Origin: Clostridia bacterium
GTDB taxonomy: Bacteria; Bacillota; Clostridia; Oscillospirales; CAG-382
Reading direction: 5' to 3'
DNA length: 34,868 nucleotides
NCBI GenBank assembly: GCA_017429165.1
Contig: JAFRPL010000033.1
Coordinates: 1-34,868, forward strand
The notes beneath the pieces were generated by a model. The model worked only from the letters and a program-made list of their open reading frames with translations. It ran no database searches and was not told the DNA's origin. Position numbers and translations under genes: made by a program. Below are positions 1 through 7,157 of this stretch, piece after piece (positions within the stretch are counted from its first letter, which is position 1; each line of letters starts with the position of its first letter).

Positions 1-357
1 AACGACCTCACCGTATGCCCGGTCAACGAAGAAATAAAGGGCTCCATTTTCTAAATCGCACTTATACTCGTCACAGTCACCGTTGTAAAAAGGAGACAAA
101 TACACGGAATAATGCTTTCCCGTATATTCTTTTCCCTGTATCGTAACTGTTTTAGCCGGTTCGCTTTCACTTTGTTCGGGCGAAAGCAACTGTCTGCTTC
201 CGATCAGACTTATTGTGGAATCGATTTCTGCTCCGGTTCCGTATTCACCTTGAGCGGCGTCGGCAAAGACTACTTTTTTCGGTTTCATAACACTGTTCGA
301 AGCGCATCCCGACAAAACAACAAGAGCGAGGAGCGCAACAGCAATAATTCTTTTCAT
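1..357 (-). CDS. Lipoprotein of unknown function, C-terminus cut by window edge
   Basis: An open frame runs from an ATG at 357 leftwards off the window edge; 119 codons are visible with no stop. The product begins with a lysine/arginine start, a hydrophobic stretch and the lipobox VLSGC (Cys18), so it should be exported and lipidated at the outer face of the membrane. After a short Ser/Glu-rich linker, visible residues from about 60 on contain aromatic and acidic strands (for example YSVYLSPFYNGD), giving no family I recognise. A GGAGG ribosome binding site lies seven bases before the ATG. A longer in-frame ATG 57 bases upstream is less likely because it lacks a ribosome binding site. Base composition is lower in GC than the neighbouring sporulation genes. 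The function is unknown. Confidence 0.8.
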   Translation of the reverse strand, partial: MKRIIAVALLALVVLSGCASNSVMKPKKVVFADAAQGEYGTGAEIDSTISLIGSRQLLSPEQSESEPAKTVTIQGKEYTGKHYSVYLSPFYNGDCDEYKCDLENGALYFFVDRAYGEVV

Positions 358-474
358 AATAACCTCCAATGCGTTAATTATCGTTTGTGATCCGCCGTCT
401 GAAGATTCACTCATCAATAGTCCCGATGATGAACCGTGTGTAAAAATATGTCATCGTTTCTTACTTCTTCTGCA

Positions 475-492
475 AGAGGGTATTATCCCTCT
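475..492 (-). other. Short inverted repeat at the predicted transcript 5' end
   Basis: AGAGGG and CCCTCT form a perfect six-base stem around a six-base loop. It starts about seven bases downstream of the -10 box of the lipoprotein promoter, so the transcript would begin directly with this hairpin, about 135 bases before the start codon. Such 5' hairpins can protect mRNA; that role is inference. It could alternatively be an operator. Confidence 0.4.
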
Positions 493-498
493 GCTTTT

Positions 499-526
499 AT
501 TATATCAAAAGATATACAAATGTAAA
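499..526 (-). promoter_or_regulatory. Sigma-A promoter for the edge lipoprotein gene
   Basis: On the minus strand TTTACA (521-526) is followed after 16 bases by TATAAT (499-504). The -10 is preceded by TGA, matching the extended TGnTATAAT form. The leader to the start codon at 357 would be about 135 bases. The rest of the 358-579 gap holds nothing else I can name. Confidence 0.7.
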
Positions 527-579
527 GGTACAAAACGCACCCTTTTCGGGCGCCGCGCCCCGGCCGGCGTCGGAGGGCG

Positions 580-607
580 AAAAAAGGGCCCGCCGTGCGG
601 CGAGCCC
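580..607 (-). terminator. Intrinsic terminator after the NYN gene
   Basis: On the minus strand a GGGCTCGCCG / CGGCGGGCCC stem (one U-G pair in RNA) with a tiny loop is followed by six T. It sits about 18 bases after the stop codon at 625, ending the spoIIGA-sigE-NYN transcript. Confidence 0.85.
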
Positions 608-624
608 GATTTTCAGAAGTTCGA

Positions 625-1428
625 TCATTCTTTTATAAACTCTTTTGCTTTTTCCCAATCCACGAAAACGGCGTTTTTGGTCTTGCCGACGGTACGGGTG
701 GTAAGGACGCCGCCCTTGCGAAGGCGGTCCATAACTTCGTCGATATCGCGTTTGCGCAGATTTTTGTTTGTCTTTGCGACCGAATCGGTCAGCGACTGCA
801 CGGTAAGCATGGTTTTTGCGTTTTTGAGCTCGTCGAATATAAGCGAATAGATGTTCCCGTAGAGTTCCTCTTCCGACGGGAGTGTTTCGGTCCAGCTCGC
901 AGTCTCTTTGAGCTGGCGCGAAAACGAGCCGTTTATGGCGTAAACGCCCACTTCTTTGCCGCAGATATTTTTGAGGAAGGCAACGACGGATGAAAAATGA
1001 CCGTCGCCGGAAAACAGGATGAACACGTCTATGCCTTCGCTCATCATGGCTTTTTGATAGATGTTGTCAAGAATGATGAAATCGGTGAAATCCTTTTGTA
1101 CGCCCGCGGGGCTGCGAGTATCGATTATCTTGTTTGAAAACGGGCGGATGCGCTGGATCTCGGACGCTAATGATTTGTGGGAAAAGTCGGCGAAGAACAC
1201 GACCTCGGTAAGATTGACCCGCTTGGCGAGCGATTCGTACCAGCCCTTGATATCCGGCCTGAGCCCGTAGTTGACGTTCATCGAAACGTACCACGATTCA
1301 TAGTCCACGAAAGCCACGGCTTTGCGCAGTCCGTTGCGGAATATCTCGGGTTCGGCGTTCTTCTCTTTTCCCCATGAGAAAATAGAAATAACTCTCCCTC
1401 CTTTGCTGTTTATTCGGTTTGCGTTCAT
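625..1428 (-). CDS. NYN (LabA-type) domain protein with C-terminal helical domain
   Basis: Predicted PIN-like NYN ribonuclease. Counting from the ATG at 1428 (267 residues), the domain runs about 36-170: strand AVAFVDYE with Asp42, acidic residues Asp113/116/121 in the segment around KDFTDFIILD, and SGDGHF (141-145), the usual LabA/NYN catalytic signature, followed by GKEVGVYA. Residues about 195-265 look like a small winged-helix or OST-HTH-like domain. RNA cleavage is inferred from the family, not shown. The start is uncertain: a perfect promoter (1438-1466) puts the transcript start near 1431, so the ATG at 1428 would be almost leaderless. A strong GGAGGG site (1396-1401) points instead to a non-AUG ATT codon at 1389 (254 residues). 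The gene lies directly after sigE. Confidence 0.8.
   Translation of the reverse strand: MNANRINSKGGRVISIFSWGKEKNAEPEIFRNGLRKAVAFVDYESWYVSMNVNYGLRPDIKGWYESLAKRVNLTEVVFFADFSHKSLASEIQRIRPFSNKIIDTRSPAGVQKDFTDFIILDNIYQKAMMSEGIDVFILFSGDGHFSSVVAFLKNICGKEVGVYAINGSFSRQLKETASWTETLPSEEELYGNIYSLIFDELKNAKTMLTVQSLTDSVAKTNKNLRKRDIDEVMDRLRKGGVLTTRTVGKTKNAVFVDWEKAKEFIKE
1396..1404 (-). promoter_or_regulatory. Strong ribosome binding site without an AUG, NYN gene
   Basis: AAAGGAGGG on the minus strand lies six bases before an in-frame ATT (1387-1389). No ATG, GTG or TTG follows at a usable distance before the conserved domain. It lies inside the frame if the ATG at 1428 is used. Confidence 0.5.
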
Positions 1429-1437
1429 CCGTTTTTG

Positions 1438-1466
1438 AGTATAACATATCCGCCGGTATATGTCAA
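1438..1466 (-). promoter_or_regulatory. Near-consensus sigma-A promoter for the NYN gene
   Basis: TTGACA (1461-1466) and TATACT (1438-1443) on the minus strand are separated by exactly 17 bases. The -35 box overlaps the sigE stop codon. The NYN gene can thus be expressed in growing cells independently of the sporulation genes upstream. Confidence 0.85.
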
Positions 1467-2158
1467 TATCCAACTTTTTTAAGGTCGTCGCGTAGCCGCG
1501 CCATTATCTTCTTTTCCAGCCGCGAAATATACGACTGCGATATGCCCAGAAGATCCGCCACCTCCTTTTGCGTGAGCTCTTTTCCGCCGCGGGCGAACCC
1601 GAAACGCAGTTCGATTATCGTCCGGTCGCGGCAAGGCAGATTGGCGAGCGCGCCGCGTATCATACGGCGGTCTTCGCGCTCTTCTATGCTGCGGAACACG
1701 TCGTCGCTTTCGCCGCCCAAAAGGTCGCCGAGCAAAAGCTCGTTGCCGTCCCAGTCGACGTTGAGCGGCTCGTCGAGCGAGACTTCGCATCTGCTCCCCG
1801 AGGTCTTGCGTATGAACATAAGTATCTCGTTTTCAATACAGCGCGAAGCGTAGGTGGCAAGCTTGATCCGCTTGTCGCTCTTGTAGGTGTTGACCGCCTT
1901 GATCAGCCCGATGGTACCTATGGAGACGAGATCTTCTATACCTATGCCCGTAGTTTCGAACTTTTTGGCGATATACACCACCAGTCGCAGATTGTGTTCC
2001 ACCAGCGTCCGGCGCGAAGCCGGTTCGTCTATTGTATCGGTACAGCGCTTTTCCTCCTCGGGCGTGAGCGGCGGCGGCAGGGTCGCCGCTCCGTTGACGT
2101 AGTAAGCCGCGCTTTGCGGCCAGATGAGCGATATGAGCTTTTTCAGTATTTTCAGCAT
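1463..2158 (-). CDS. sigE: RNA polymerase sporulation sigma factor sigma-E (pro-protein)
   Basis: Mother-cell sigma factor of early sporulation, 231 residues. The N-terminus carries a hydrophobic pro-sequence ending around AAYYVNGAATLPPPL, the region where pro-sigma-E of Bacillus is cut by SpoIIGA. Region 2 is nearly identical to the family (NLRLVVYIAKKFE, EDLVSIGTIGLIKAV, LATYASRCIENEILM), the linker SLDEPLNVDWDGNELLL is a sigma-E hallmark, and region 4 ends with the helix-turn-helix DLLGISQSYISRLEKK. A GGAG site precedes the ATG, which overlaps the stop of spoIIGA (ATGCTGA), implying translational coupling. sigG, which often follows sigE in this group, is not present here; an NYN gene follows instead. 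Confidence 0.97.
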   Translation of the reverse strand: MLKILKKLISLIWPQSAAYYVNGAATLPPPLTPEEEKRCTDTIDEPASRRTLVEHNLRLVVYIAKKFETTGIGIEDLVSIGTIGLIKAVNTYKSDKRIKLATYASRCIENEILMFIRKTSGSRCEVSLDEPLNVDWDGNELLLGDLLGGESDDVFRSIEEREDRRMIRGALANLPCRDRTIIELRFGFARGGKELTQKEVADLLGISQSYISRLEKKIMARLRDDLKKVGY

Positions 2159-2970
2159 ACGCCGGACTCCTTTCCGTTTGCGTCGAATACCAGCAGCGGC
2201 GGGACGAGCCCGTCGCAGCCGCGGTAGTATTCATCCCTGCCGGATATCGCCACGACCGCCTGCACCGGAACGCCGTTCACGGCGCACGACTGCGGCTTGA
2301 ACCCGTAAAGCACCCGGCTCCCGGCCGCTGTGGAAAACGGTATTATGCGCGCGGCGCGGGGCGGTTTTTCGCCGAATACGCGCGCGGAAACTATCATCAC
2401 GAGTTCGCCGGTGAGCGGATCGAGCACGTGGAAACCGGTATCCACGAACAGCCGCGCCCTGTATTCCGCGCCGCCCGCACATATGACGGCGACCGCGCTG
2501 CGCGCCGATATCCTGCGGCGCGCGTAAACGCCGTAGACGTAACACGCGCCCACCGAAAACGCCGCCGTGCCGAGCAGGAAAAGCGGCGAGATATCCGCGT
2601 ATACTCCGCCGGAAACGACGTATCCGCCTCCGGTGAGCGAAAACGCCGCTCCGAGCGCGCCCCCTACGAGCGCGGCGCTCAGGCAGAACACGCCGCACGC
2701 GGCGCAGACCCTGCCGAATCTGCGGCCGCCGATCATGATATACGTCATGAGCCACGCCGCCGCGATATGCGACGGGATCAGCGCCCAGGGCGGGATCCCG
2801 GGCATGAACGCCCACGCAAGCGCGTAAAATCCCCCGAACGCAGCCGAAACGGTGATCCGCCACAGCGGACTTTGCGCCGAAACGAGCGCCCGCGTTATGT
2901 AAAGGCACAAAAAATCGATTATAAAGTTTATCAAAAAGAACACGTCGGCGTAGATAACTCCCGCTTCCAT
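2152..2970 (-). CDS. spoIIGA: Sigma-E processing protease SpoIIGA
   Basis: Membrane aspartic protease that cleaves the pro-sequence of sigma-E when SpoIIR signals from the forespore (family knowledge). The 272-residue product has an N-terminal membrane domain of about five helices (residues 1-150; first YADVFFLINFIIDFLCLY) and a soluble C-terminal domain with the catalytic FVDTG (Asp177) followed by DPLTGELVMIV, matching the SpoIIGA pattern. The chosen ATG at 2970 has GGAGGTG nine bases upstream and fits the family start; a start 23 codons earlier would lie within the promoter. It is co-transcribed with sigE, whose start codon it overlaps. Confidence 0.95.
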   Translation of the reverse strand: MEAGVIYADVFFLINFIIDFLCLYITRALVSAQSPLWRITVSAAFGGFYALAWAFMPGIPPWALIPSHIAAAWLMTYIMIGGRRFGRVCAACGVFCLSAALVGGALGAAFSLTGGGYVVSGGVYADISPLFLLGTAAFSVGACYVYGVYARRRISARSAVAVICAGGAEYRARLFVDTGFHVLDPLTGELVMIVSARVFGEKPPRAARIIPFSTAAGSRVLYGFKPQSCAVNGVPVQAVVAISGRDEYYRGCDGLVPPLLVFDANGKESGVC

Positions 2971-2994
2971 ACGCGCTTCACCTCCGCGCATACG

Positions 2995-3000
2995 ATTATA
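2995..3000 (-). promoter_or_regulatory. Possible -10 box of the spoIIGA-sigE promoter
   Basis: A perfect TATAAT lies 25 bases before the spoIIGA start. No good -35 is found at 17 bases; a TTGCGA lies about 23 bases upstream, reminiscent of the long-spaced, Spo0A-dependent spoIIG promoter of Bacillus. A Spo0A box could not be identified convincingly, so Spo0A control is inference. Confidence 0.35.
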
Positions 3001-3057
3001 GCGCGCGACGTGCGCAAAGAAAGTCGCAAACCGGCGCACGAAACTATTTTATTTTGT

Positions 3058-3085
3058 AATATCGGGGCGCCGGCGCGCATAATAT
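3058..3085 (+). promoter_or_regulatory. Possible sigma-E-type promoter of the spoIVFB operon
   Basis: AATATC (3058-3063) followed after 14 bases by CATAATAT (3078-3085) resembles the sigma-E -35 (ATA core) and -10 (CATA..T) elements with normal spacing. The first good start codon (3111) lies about 20 bases beyond the predicted transcript start. Sigma-E control is what the spoIVF operon has in Bacillus. Confidence 0.4.
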
Positions 3086-3110
3086 GGCGCGTGAAAGGCG
3101 GAAAGCGAAA

Positions 3111-3269
3111 ATGAAAAAGGCGTTTGTGTTTCTTGCGGCTTCGTTATTGCTGGCGCTGGCGTTCGCGGCGTATTCGGCGCGCGGCGGATCTGAACCGGCG
3201 GGCGCGTTCGGCGCCCGCGCGAAAGCGCGCACCGTGTTCGACATGGCGCGCACGATGGCGGGCGATTGA
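3111..3269 (+). CDS. 52-residue predicted membrane-anchored or secreted protein upstream of spoIVFB
   Basis: Starts with MKKAFVFLAASLLLALAFAAYSA, a signal peptide or membrane anchor, followed by about 29 Ala/Arg/Gly-rich residues. A weak AAGGCGG site lies about nine bases before the ATG. An upstream in-frame ATG at 3084 falls inside the predicted promoter and is less likely. The stop codon directly abuts the spoIVFB start (TGAATG), which suggests coupled translation. By position it might assist or restrain the protease, as SpoIVFA does in Bacillus, but it has no LytM domain and shows no similarity I can see. It could be a translated leader only. Confidence 0.5.
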   Translation: MKKAFVFLAASLLLALAFAAYSARGGSEPAGAFGARAKARTVFDMARTMAGD

Positions 3270-3851
3270 ATGTATATGCCGTTTTTGGGCGGCTTTTTGC
3301 GCGTGAGCGTGTTCGCGCCCGCCGCGTTCTGGCTCCTTGCGGCTTCGGAAGGTTTTTTGCCGTTTTTGTGCATAGCCGCCGCGGCGCTGGCGCATGAAGC
3401 CGGCCACGCGGCGGCGATAAAACTTGTCGGTTCGCGCGTGACTCGCGTTACGGTGTATCCTTTCGGAGGACTGATAGAATGCACTGCGGCGCCGGATACG
3501 AAAAGCGCTTTTCTGATACAGGCGGGAGGGATCGCCGCCAACGCGGCGTGCGCGCTCGTATTTGCGTGCGTTTTCGCGTTCGCAAAAAACGCCTGTGTGC
3601 TGATGTTCGTGTTCGCCTCGCTGTTTTTCGCGCTGACTAATCTCGTCCCCCTGCGCACATCGGACGGCGGCAGGATGCTGTATATCGCCGCCGAATCGCG
3701 CACGGGCGCGGAGCGCGCCGAAACAATCTCCCGCACAGCGGCGGCAGCAGGAAGAGCCGCGCTCGCCGCCGCGGCTTTATACATACTGTATCTTTCGGAT
3801 TACAACAACGGCCTTTGCGTGATACTTCTCATAGCCGCAATACCCAAATAA
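3270..3851 (+). CDS. spoIVFB: SpoIVFB-like intramembrane metalloprotease (M50)
   Basis: Site-2-type zinc protease of 193 residues, almost entirely hydrophobic, with about six membrane segments. The metal site is visible: HEAGH at 42-46 (first two ligands and the catalytic Glu) and Asn124-x2-Pro127-x4-Asp132-Gly-Gly, the third ligand motif. Its small size and lack of PDZ or CBS domains fit the SpoIVFB branch, which releases pro-sigma-K in the mother cell. Assignment to SpoIVFB rather than another small M50 rests on this size and on the neighbouring spoIIGA-sigE genes; the substrate is inferred. It follows a 52-codon ORF without a gap. Confidence 0.8.
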   Translation: MYMPFLGGFLRVSVFAPAAFWLLAASEGFLPFLCIAAAALAHEAGHAAAIKLVGSRVTRVTVYPFGGLIECTAAPDTKSAFLIQAGGIAANAACALVFACVFAFAKNACVLMFVFASLFFALTNLVPLRTSDGGRMLYIAAESRTGAERAETISRTAAAAGRAALAAAALYILYLSDYNNGLCVILLIAAIPK

Positions 3852-3857
3852 TCGTTA

Positions 3858-3886
3858 TTGCATTTGGAAACGCGGCGTGGTATAAT
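3858..3886 (+). promoter_or_regulatory. Sigma-A promoter for the repeat-linker lipoprotein operon
   Basis: TTGCAT (3858-3863), a 17-base spacer, then TATAAT (3881-3886). It begins just after the spoIVFB stop and drives the genes from 3925 to 8015. Confidence 0.85.
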
Positions 3887-3924
3887 ATATAATATAATAT
3901 ACGAGATTTCAGAGAGGTGTCATT

Positions 3925-5502
3925 ATGAAACGCGCCATATCGGCAACGCTCGCGCTGCTGTTGATACTGTGTCTGTTCGCCTGCGGCGCAGACGGACCCG
4001 CGAAAGAGGAAAGCGCTTCGGCGCCGGCGGAGGAAAGCGCTTCGGCGCCGGCGGACGAAAGCGAACCCGAAAGCTCCGCGCCCGCTGAAGAAAGCTCTGA
4101 GGAGCCGAGCGCGGAAGGATCGTCCGAAGAACCAAGCGTTGAAGAATCTTCCGAGGAGCCTTCGGAAGAAGTGAGCGTCGAAGAATCTTCCGAAGAACCG
4201 AGTGTTGAGGAATCTTCGGAAGAACCGAGCGTTGAAGAATCTTCCGAAGAACCAAGCGTAGAGGAAAGTTCCGAAGAACCGAGTGCGGAAGAATCTTCCG
4301 AAGAACCGAGCGCTGAGGAAAGCTCGGAAGAACCGAGCGTTGAAGAATCTTCCGAGGAGCCTTCGGAAGAAGTGAGCGTCGAAGCGCTCGAAATGCCCAC
4401 GGTATTCGGCTGCACGCGGCTTTACGATAATTCCTACGTCATTTTGGGACACTGCGTCGAGGGCGCGGTCATATATTACGAAGCCAACGGGACCAAGTAT
4501 TCCACCGGATCGGATCACGGCTGGTTTTCGGCGCGCATAAAATACCGTTCTTCTTACGAAAAAGTCAGGCTGTGGGCGCAGCTCGGCGACGCGGTATCGC
4601 CGGTGAAGGAATTTCTTGCGCAGCCAAAGAGCGTGGGGTCGGATAAATGGGATATAATAGCCGGCAAGGATTACCAGTTCCATCTGGATTACACCCTGCA
4701 GGATTACCTGCACACCAACCTTTACACCCAATCGCAGATGAATGCGCTCGTTTCCACGCTTAAGAACCGCGGCGAAAGAACGGACGCCGAGATCATTTAC
4801 ATAGTGGTGCCTTCGCCCGCTTCGGTATACCCCGAGACCATGCCCGACGTATACGCCGAGCAGCAGAACGGCGATGTTTCGAAATACGACCAGCTTATGG
4901 AAGTGCTGGAAAACGCGGGCGTTACGTACATAAACGTAAAAGAACTGTTCGCACAGCACAAAGACGACGGGTACAAGCTTTACTGGAAGACCGATTCGCA
5001 CTGGTCTGAATACGGCGCGTATCTGGTATACAAAGAGCTTTTCGACCATATTTCGCAGAAATTCCCGCAGTCGTCTCCGCGCGCCTTTGACGAATTCGAA
5101 TGGAAAGAAGGCACGTTCCGCGGCGGCGATATGGCGTACTATCTCGAATACGACGACGAGGTGATGAGCGAATACAACGTGGCGAGGATCCCCTTGTTCG
5201 ATATGCCCCGCAGCATTTCGCAAGTAAGACGCTACGTGAGCGAAAGCAAACTCACCTACGATTCCGACACAATGCCCGCGGCCCGCACGATAAGCACCGG
5301 GAGAGCCGAGCTGCCTTCCGCGATCGTGATGCGCGATTCGTATTCGACCCAGATATACGACATACTCGCCGAACGCTTTGACAAGACCGTTTACAAATCG
5401 ATGTGGTCGTTTTCGTTCAACGCCCAGGAAGTGAAAAGCGCGGGCGTGGATTACGTGATCTACATACTTACCGAACGCAACATAGGCAGCGCGTTCCGCT
5501 GA
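3925..5502 (+). CDS. Lipoprotein with acidic repeat stalk and DHHW/AlgX-like SGNH domain
   Basis: A 525-residue exported protein. The signal peptide ends in the lipobox LFAC (Cys20). Residues 27-153 are a Ser/Glu/Pro stalk built from nine-residue units of the type VEESSEEPS. Residues about 155-205 form a small beta domain, and about 215-525 resemble the DHHW/AlgX/AlgJ group of SGNH enzymes: TDSHW (356-360, Asp357 and His359 as catalytic pair) and RDSY (470-473) with Ser472 as predicted nucleophile. Relatives transfer or remove O-acetyl groups on exopolysaccharide or cell wall; no membrane O-acyltransferase partner is present in the window, so the reaction is uncertain. A GAGAGGTG ribosome binding site precedes the ATG. 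It is followed 14 bases later by a second lipoprotein with the same kind of stalk. Confidence 0.85.
   Translation: MKRAISATLALLLILCLFACGADGPAKEESASAPAEESASAPADESEPESSAPAEESSEEPSAEGSSEEPSVEESSEEPSEEVSVEESSEEPSVEESSEEPSVEESSEEPSVEESSEEPSAEESSEEPSAEESSEEPSVEESSEEPSEEVSVEALEMPTVFGCTRLYDNSYVILGHCVEGAVIYYEANGTKYSTGSDHGWFSARIKYRSSYEKVRLWAQLGDAVSPVKEFLAQPKSVGSDKWDIIAGKDYQFHLDYTLQDYLHTNLYTQSQMNALVSTLKNRGERTDAEIIYIVVPSPASVYPETMPDVYAEQQNGDVSKYDQLMEVLENAGVTYINVKELFAQHKDDGYKLYWKTDSHWSEYGAYLVYKELFDHISQKFPQSSPRAFDEFEWKEGTFRGGDMAYYLEYDDEVMSEYNVARIPLFDMPRSISQVRRYVSESKLTYDSDTMPAARTISTGRAELPSAIVMRDSYSTQIYDILAERFDKTVYKSMWSFSFNAQEVKSAGVDYVIYILTERNIGSAFR
4087..4383 (+). repeat. In-frame 27-base repeat array coding for acidic stalk
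   Basis: About eleven copies of a nine-codon unit coding V/A-EESSEEPS, with two interruptions (SEEVSVEE). Copies differ mainly by synonymous changes (GAA/GAG, TCT/TCC/AGC), so selection seems to act on the peptide. The minus-strand reading of the array is an artefact. Confidence 0.9.
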
Positions 5503-5516
5503 AACGGAGAGAAAAC

Positions 5517-7136
5517 ATGAAAAAACTGATAATTTTCATACTGGCGCTCACCGTGGCGACGGCGTCGTTCGCCTGCTCCGGCGGCGAGAGAACGGAAGAA
5601 AGCTCCGCGGAAACGAGCGAGGAAGAAAGCTCCGCGGAAACGAGCGAAGAAGATCCTTCCGAAGAAACGAGTGCGGAAGGACCGTCCGAAGAACCGAGCG
5701 TTGAAGAATCTTCGGAAGAACCCGGCGTTGAGGAATCTTCAGAGGAATCAAGCATAGAAGAAACTTCCGAAGAACCGAGTACAGAAGAATCTTCGGAGGA
5801 ACCGAGCGCAGAAGAATCTTCGGAAGAGCCGAGCGTTGAAGAGAGCTCCGAAGAGCCGAGTATAGAGGAATCTTCCGAAGAACCAAGCATAGAAGAATCA
5901 TCCGAAGAACCGAGCGTTGAAGAGAGCTCCGAAGAGCCGGCGGACGCCGACAGGCCCGTAATAACGCTGGCGCCGTTCACCGGGACGCTTTACGTGAGCC
6001 GCGGAGGAAGCATAGACTTTATGAGCGGCGTGAGCGGTTACGATCCCACCGAAGGAGATCTGACGGATCACGTCACGGTGTCTGCGGAAGGATACGACGA
6101 AAATACTCCCGGCGAATACACGGCGGTATACAGACTCGCCGACAGCGCCGGAAACGAGGCGGACGAAGTTATGAGGACGATTACAGTCAAAGAAAGTGCC
6201 GTTCTTGCCGAATACCCGGTGTGGGAAGGCGTAATAAACGGAGAAAAGCCCAAACCCGCGGATCCGAAGGTGTTCGGAGGAGCTTGGTACCGCAAAGTGA
6301 TCTCTTCCAAAGATTCGTGGACAGGCATAGAAGCCACGGTCACCCTGCCCGAGGTGGTCATCCGCCGCTACGACGGCGAATACGACGAGTCGCTTCCGTA
6401 CGATCCCGAAGTAAAGAATCTGGATAACCCTTCGGTGTATCTTGGTGGCAATGCGGGCAGCGAATCGGACGTGGGGCTCAGCTTTTCGCGCACGCTTTAC
6501 AAGGCGGGGACTTCCAACCTGACCAAAAGCTCGTTCGCGTTCAGACCGTTCTGGCGCTATATCACGAGCACCGATAAAGACGCGGGCGGCTACGACGTAC
6601 ACGGCGGGCTGTACGCCGTCACCGCCAACGGAAACAACTGCTACGCGAATTATCACTGGAAATACACCGAATACTACTATCTGCCGGGCGACACGCTGCG
6701 CATCGTAGTATATTCCCCCGCCCCGGGAAAGCTGCAGCTTATGATAGAAGTCATATCAAAATCCACGCTTCCCTCTTCGGTGGCGATACGCGAACAGTAC
6801 GGCTGGAAAGATCCCGCCGATTTCGTAAGCCCCGTGTTCGCTTCGGCGGGCCACGGGACGAACGGCGTACTCGCCGAATTCAAGCGCGTGAACGCAATAG
6901 ACCAGGGCGGCAACGAGGGCAAGACCGCAATACCGACCGATACCAAAATAACCGGCGCGGTATGGCATTCGACTTATCTGCACCGCGTGATAAACGGCGT
7001 CGCCTACCGCGTCCCCATGAACGAAAACCGCCGCGGCGAGGTCAACGCCCCCTACGGCAGCGCGTTCACGGTCGTATCCACCCCCGAAGAGCGCGCGATC
7101 GGCGCCGAGACGGTGACGATCGCCCCGGGAAACTAA
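5517..7136 (+). CDS. Lipoprotein with acidic repeat stalk and DUF5011-like Ig domain
   Basis: Exported 539-residue protein; signal peptide with lipobox SFAC (Cys20). Residues 27-142 are a Ser/Glu-rich stalk of the same nine-residue type as the gene upstream. Residues about 147-225 form a bacterial Ig-like domain of DUF5011/HYR style (PVITL at the start, YDPTEGDLTDHV, GEYTAVYRLADSAGNEA, ending ITVKE). The remaining 310 residues (about 230-539) are rich in aromatic residues and beta strands, with segments such as SVYLGGNAGSESDVGLSF and YANYHWKYTEYYYLPGD, suggesting a carbohydrate-binding or concanavalin-like fold; this is a guess. The ATG at 5517 has a GGAGAG site. The operon continues with the sugar isomerase 21 bases later. 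Confidence 0.85.
   Translation: MKKLIIFILALTVATASFACSGGERTEESSAETSEEESSAETSEEDPSEETSAEGPSEEPSVEESSEEPGVEESSEESSIEETSEEPSTEESSEEPSAEESSEEPSVEESSEEPSIEESSEEPSIEESSEEPSVEESSEEPADADRPVITLAPFTGTLYVSRGGSIDFMSGVSGYDPTEGDLTDHVTVSAEGYDENTPGEYTAVYRLADSAGNEADEVMRTITVKESAVLAEYPVWEGVINGEKPKPADPKVFGGAWYRKVISSKDSWTGIEATVTLPEVVIRRYDGEYDESLPYDPEVKNLDNPSVYLGGNAGSESDVGLSFSRTLYKAGTSNLTKSSFAFRPFWRYITSTDKDAGGYDVHGGLYAVTANGNNCYANYHWKYTEYYYLPGDTLRIVVYSPAPGKLQLMIEVISKSTLPSSVAIREQYGWKDPADFVSPVFASAGHGTNGVLAEFKRVNAIDQGGNEGKTAIPTDTKITGAVWHSTYLHRVINGVAYRVPMNENRRGEVNAPYGSAFTVVSTPEERAIGAETVTIAPGN
5595..5939 (+). repeat. Second acidic-stalk repeat array
   Basis: About nine full copies of the nine-codon V/I/A/T-EESSEEPS unit plus degenerate leading copies (SAETSEEE, DPSEETSAEGPS). 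It is homologous at peptide level to the 4087-4383 array, but the copies differ in order and codons. Confidence 0.9.
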
Positions 7137-7157
7137 AAAAGAAAAGGGTAAAACGGC

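Noticed and set aside
3829..5223. Long minus-strand open frame (464 codons) over the repeat lipoprotein
   Set aside because: It is antisense to a protein with a signal peptide, lipobox and catalytic motifs; its Arg/Phe-rich repeat composition is a mirror of the SEEP repeat.
4087..5939. Repeat arrays considered as CRISPR or satellite DNA
   Set aside because: Units are contiguous 27-base in-frame codon repeats without spacers and lie inside two protein genes.
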